The position numbers and the translations under genes were made by a program. DNA of 64,000 bases from Trogon surrucura (lineage: Eukaryota > Chordata > Aves > Trogoniformes > Trogonidae): positions 7,324,501 through 7,388,500 of the forward strand of contig CM036618.1 of NCBI GenBank assembly GCA_020746105.1. Reading direction: 5' to 3'. Below are positions 59,757-64,000 of this stretch, one piece after another (within the stretch, counting starts at the first letter, position 1; the number at the start of each line of letters is the position of its first letter). Under the pieces are notes generated by a model. It did not search any database, was not told the DNA's origin, and was given only the letters and a program-made list of their open reading frames with translations.

Positions 59757-60060
59757 AAGGCAACATACAGGAAGGCTAGAGAGGGACTTTTTACAAGTGT
59801 CCTGTGATAGGACAAGGAGAAATGGATTTAAATTGAAGAAGAATAGATTTAGACTGGATCTTAGGAAGAAATTCTTTAGTACAAGGGTAGCAAGACTCTG
59901 GAATAAATTGTCCAGAGAAGTTGTGGATGCCCTCTCCCTTGAGGTGTTCAAGGCCTTGAGCAACCTGGTCTAGCTGAGAGGCATCCCTGTCCATGACAGG
60001 GAGGTTGGATTGGATGATCTCTAAGGTCCCTTCCAACCTAGGCCATTCTATGTTTCTATG
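59757..60060 (+). mobile_element. CR1 LINE 3' fragment
   Basis: 'acatacaggaaggctagagagggac' through TGATCTCTAAGGTCCCTTCC and CATTCTATGTTTCTATG. Same subfamily as 35970 and 54724. Confidence 0.95.
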
Positions 60061-60193
60061 AAAACCACATAGTGCTTGATGGCACTTCCTCTGCACTCCC
60101 CAGCTGATAGTGGGTGCAGGTCCTTGACATGGGACTTGAGAACCTACATCCCACATGCAGATCCTGCAAGTCCTGCTCAATTATTTGATCAGA

Positions 60194-60500
60194 AATCATA
60201 GAACCATAAAGTTGTTTGGTTTGGAAGTGACCTTTAAAGGTCATCTAGTCCACCTGCCCTGCAATGAGAAGGGATGTTCTCAAATAGAACAGGTTGCTCA
60301 AAGCAACCTGGCCTTGAGTGTTTACAGGGATAGGGCCTCCACCACCTCTCTAGGCAACCTGGTGCAATGTTTCACCACCCTTACTGTAAAAAAATCCTTC
60401 TTATATCTAGTCTGAATCTACTCTCTTTTAGTTTAAAACAATTATCTCTTGTTCTATCTCAGCAGGCCCTACTAAAAAAGGGCCACTTAATCTCCTCACA
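60194..60500 (-). mobile_element. CR1 LINE 3' fragment
   Basis: 'aatcatagaaccataaagttgtttgg' and the AGGTCATCTAGTCCACCTGCC block, through 'aacaattatctcttgttctatctc'. In opposite orientation to the copy 133 bp to its left. Confidence 0.93.
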
Positions 60501-63133
60501 CTCCAGCGTGGAACTGGTGCCCAGGCTGGCACCAGTCATGGCCATGTGAGGCATCATATATTGGGGCACGGGGACAATTCCTGGTCTTTAATGAAAACTT
60601 TCAGATGTTTTAGTTGTGCCTGTCACCAAGGTTTCCTAGAGTTTGAGCATGGGACAGCCTATGGGTCTCTGTGGTGAGGGTTACATTAAGCAGTACTTTA
60701 ATGTGGTAACGCCAGCTTGCCAAATGCTCCAAAGAACAGTAAGTGCAGGAAAATCACTGCTTGCTCTGGTCAAAATATGCATTTATTTTATCTTCGGAAA
60801 GATGTCTCCTCTGAAAGGAAATGTCTGTACGTTTAGAGATGGGCAGCAGTAGGACGCTGGCATTTCAGCACTGAAAATTATACCTTGTGCTTTTTAACAG
60901 AGCCTCGGGGAACGATGCGAATGAATGACGCAGAGGACGGGTGCTGCAAGCTTTAATGTCACACTCTGGCCACTTCCCTCTCTCCTGCTGGTGCTACCAG
61001 TGGGCAGCACCTGGCCTTTGTCCAAAAACCACGTGCAATTTATTGCGCCAATATTAAAGGCTGCACTATGAGCCCAAACGTCGCCCTCGGAGCAGCAGGG
61101 TGTAAATCCGAGCTGCTTGCTGTGGCACTGCCACCGTGGTGGGATGGCTCTTGGTGGACGTCCTGCTGTCACCTTCATCCTGGAGGAGCCAAGCAGCACT
61201 CAATGCCTCTCTCAGCCTTGTCTAAGAAATGCTAATTGTGCTGCGCTTGCTTGAACCTCGTCTCTATAATTAGCAGTGCTGCGTCAGCAGACACTGATGC
61301 CGCAGTGTTAATCATGCAGCTCGTTTTCCAGGAGCCGCTGAGACTCCAGACAGACGAGGGGTTATTTCGGGTGACTTGTCCCTCACGCAGTTTCCCTGGG
61401 TCTGACCATCCCCAGTGAGTACAGGTTTGCTGTGTAATGGCAGTGTTGGATTTTCACAATGACTAACCAATTAGTCTGATTGGGAAACGCTCACAGAGTT
61501 TGAACCATGGTCTTTTGGGCTTCATATGGAGACCCCAGTGGGTGGCACGTGAGACGGGAGCGGCCTGGTCCCAGGGCAGCACCTATGGCTGGGGTGGCGT
61601 TGGAGGGGTTAACCCTGGAGGAAGGGTTTGCTGCTCTCAGAGGAAGTGTTTTCACCCCTGTAAACATCCAAACCCCAAACTGGAGGGTCTGGTCCACCCT
61701 GGCTATTGTACGTAGAGGGAAGTGTGCTGTAATCAGTGAAGCTGAATGCTAGTTTGGGATGCAAACCAGGGGCTGTATCGCTGCCTCTTCCACCAGTACA
61801 TGTGTACCATTTAAAATTTGGCACACCGTCCTGTTTGGTTCCTCCAGAGGGGTCTCAAATGGGCCAGAGCACCTGTGGCTCAGGATGTCAGGCTCAGACC
61901 AAGATCTACGTGGCCATCTCTGGCAGCAAAGCACTCTCGGCAATGTTCGTCCATGGGAATGATGTCTGGGTGTGAATCACCTTGGGATAGATGCAGGAAA
62001 ACTACTGCCCCACATCCTTCCACACTGAGGTCCCCCAGGGCTGCAGCTGTGGGACAGAGAGCAGGGAAGGCGGAACAAAGCAAAGAGAGTGGGAGAGGAT
62101 GGTAAGGAAAAGGGGAACATTCAGTATGAGGGCACAAAACTCAGGTTAATTTTATTTTTCCCATCAAACCAGCTTCTTTTTCCCTCAGAGTGGAAATGCT
62201 CAGCATCCGAGGAGCATGCTGAGCTGCTTTCCACAGCATGTGCCCGGGCTTGTGAGTGTGAAGATTACATCTAACAGTGACCTGCCAGGATTTGGTCCCT
62301 GCCAGATCAGCTTTTATTTCCCCACCAGATCCAGAAAACCTCATAGGTTTGTCTCTTTGGCACTTCATCCTGCACGCTCATAACACAACCAAGTAACTAC
62401 AGTTACCAAGTGAGTGTCACCCCCAATTTGTGTCACCCCCAATTTATGTCACCATAGGAGGCAGAAGACTCAGGACTATTGCATGTTTATTATATTAGTG
62501 ACTCTTTTTCTAGGCTAACAGCAAGACCAAGGCATGTTTTGCAGAAGCCACGTCGTGTGTAAATGTGGAGCTCAAAATGCCCAAAACAGGTGCAGGCACT
62601 CAAAAAAGTATTTAATTTCTTAAATTGCTGTCCATTGCCCCAGGTCAGGCAAAAGCAGGGAGGAAACCTGGAGGGAAGCTGCAAGAAAATCCCTAGGGTT
62701 AGCGCAGAGGTGCATGTTATTTCACCTTTCATTAGTGACATGTGCTGATAGCATGTGGCTGTCTCCATGCGTTGGACATGCTGAGGATGACCCTGAGGTC
62801 CGAAGCAGCAGCAGCATTGGCCACACAGCCCTGATTTCCCACATTGAACCTGGGCTAAACTGGAGGAGGTCCAACATGGAAGAATGGACTCATTCACCCA
62901 AGGAAAAGGATCTCTAGCTTGTGGTTTCTGCTGGGCTTAGCTGTGGCAGGTGGGGAAGATATTTACCTTCCTCTCCCCACCTCTACTACAGAGATGGAAA
63001 CATCCAGAGAGGGAGAGAAGATGCTTGAGGATGGGAAGCTTTTAAACAACGAGGCATCAGTCAAAACCATGAGAAAATCTGGCTTTGTGAGCACAGAAGA
63101 AGAAAGAAAAGGAAGGGAATGGAATCACAGTCT
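60501..63133. other. Non-coding, moderately GC-rich
   Basis: 2.6 kb, no gene supported despite several overlapping open frames near 61500-62140 on both strands. A 15-bp unit TGTCACCCCCAATTT recurs about three times at 62415-62455. Confidence 0.5.
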
Positions 63134-63139
63134 TCAAAT
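63134..63139. repeat. SINE target-site duplication, left copy
   Basis: TCAAAT next to the SINE tail; same six bases at 63327-63332. Confidence 0.65.
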
Positions 63140-63326
63140 CATAGAATCATAGAATGGCCTGGGCTGGAAGGGACCTCAGAGATCATTTTAATCCAACCTC
63201 CCTGTTGTGAGCAGGGACGCCACCTCTTGACTAGGTCAGGCAACACACATGAGAACCAAACGGGAATCGAACCTGCGACCTTGGTGTTTCAAGCACCACG
63301 CTCAACCCACTGAGCTAAACCAGCCC
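63140..63326 (-). mobile_element. tRNA-Ile-derived SINE with CR1 tail
   Basis: On the minus strand the head has an RNA polymerase III box A (TAGCTCAGTGG, complement 63307-63317) and box B (GGTTCGATTCC, complement 63263-63273). It resembles tRNA-Ile but has lost proper arm pairing. The body changes into a CR1 3' end (GGAGGTTGGATTAAAATGATC) and ends in the octamer tail TTCTATGATTCTATGAT. TCAAAT flanks it on both sides (63134-63139 and 63327-63332). This is the architecture of the zebra finch SINE family TguSINE1, which uses the CR1 machinery (established for that family; assignment here is by recall). Confidence 0.9.
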
Positions 63327-63332
63327 TCAAAT
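63327..63332. repeat. SINE target-site duplication, right copy
   Basis: TCAAAT next to the SINE head. Confidence 0.65.
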
Positions 63333-64000
63333 ACCTCTAGGAGGGAGCCAAGGGGCAGATAGGAAAGGATAAACATCAGACAGGGCAAATATTTAATTTA
63401 GCTAAAGGACCGTATTGACACTAGAGCAAAACAGGATTATCTGTCCATGGATACGTTTAATTAGAGGAAACTTGCCAGTGACTAAAACAGAACAAAGCAG
63501 AAGTGAGGGAAAAAAAAAAAAAAAGCTGTTTGCAAGATTAAATGACGATTTTAAAAAGGAAATTTTGTAAGATGGAAACAGCAGAGGTAGGGGAAATAGT
63601 TGTTAAGTGGTCTGATGGCAAGTGGGCTGGTTAATTCATCTTTGCTGGCCAGATTATTGAATTTTTTGCATGGTCTCTATGCCCTACTCCTCCATCCTCT
63701 CGCTGCAGAAATGATGGTCAGATGCATTGTGGGTGAGATCCTCAGGAAAGGAAAAAAAGGAGAAAGAACATAAGAGGAGGAAAAAAAATCACTGGTACTT
63801 GTGTGAAATCTTTATTTGCTATGTTGCATTTCAATGACTTTAATTCCCTTCCCTCCCTTGGGGAAACCCCGTGAGGTTTTCATTGCTCATGGTCAGGTGT
63901 GATTTCCAGGTGTGAATCCCCTGACCATGTGGAATCGCTTCCCTTTCAACACCAAGAGCTCTGCTCACCGAGTTTGTGTCTTTCTCCCATCAACAGCCAT
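63333..64000. other. Non-coding, right edge
   Basis: No gene or repeat family recognised; an A16 run lies near 63510. Confidence 0.5.

Noticed and set aside
63240..63326. tRNA-Ile gene on the minus strand
   Set aside because: Boxes A and B are present, but the arms do not pair properly and it runs into a CR1 tail: a SINE head, not a tRNA gene.

Overview
The window is vertebrate nuclear DNA, almost certainly from a bird. It is full of 5'-truncated CR1 LINE copies ending in the avian octamer tail (ATTCTATG)n. It also carries LTRs of an ERVL-like avian type and a tRNA-Ile-headed SINE with a CR1 tail. That SINE type is best known from zebra finch, so a passerine is the most likely source (inference). 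There are no bacterial features.

The only gene I can support is the 5' (N-terminal) half of ADGRF5 (GPR116, Ig-Hepta), an adhesion G-protein-coupled receptor. It lies on the minus strand from 14875 to the left edge. I placed twelve coding exons with GT-AG borders and compatible phases. Joined, they give 632 codons plus one base with no internal stop. The order is signal peptide, furin site (RQKR), a pre-SEA segment, an eight-cysteine module, a complete SEA domain with a G-S cleavage site, three Ig-like domains, and the start of the next extracellular module. The rest of the extracellular region, the GAIN/GPS domain, the seven membrane helices and the tail must lie left of position 1. The first placed exon begins with an acceptor and 26 bases of 5' UTR, so at least one non-coding exon lies further right. 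I could not place it.

From about 14.9 kb to 64 kb I found no second protein-coding gene. The open frames there are short, lack family signatures, or are CR1 fragments read through. This is the 5' UTR intron of ADGRF5, its upstream flank, or both. It holds most of the CR1 fragments (both strands), a second LTR, a probable third LTR of another type, the SINE, microsatellites (GATA, ATT, an octamer array), long poly-C tracts and two pairs of short diverged direct repeats that I cannot assign to a family.

I found no undescribed biological system. The most useful observations are the 61-bp furin-site exon, the solo LTR with a perfect 5-bp target duplication 113 bp from that exon, inverted CR1 copies bracketing SEA exons, the SINE with its target duplication, and the unexplained direct repeat that starts at the 5' end of the youngest-looking CR1.
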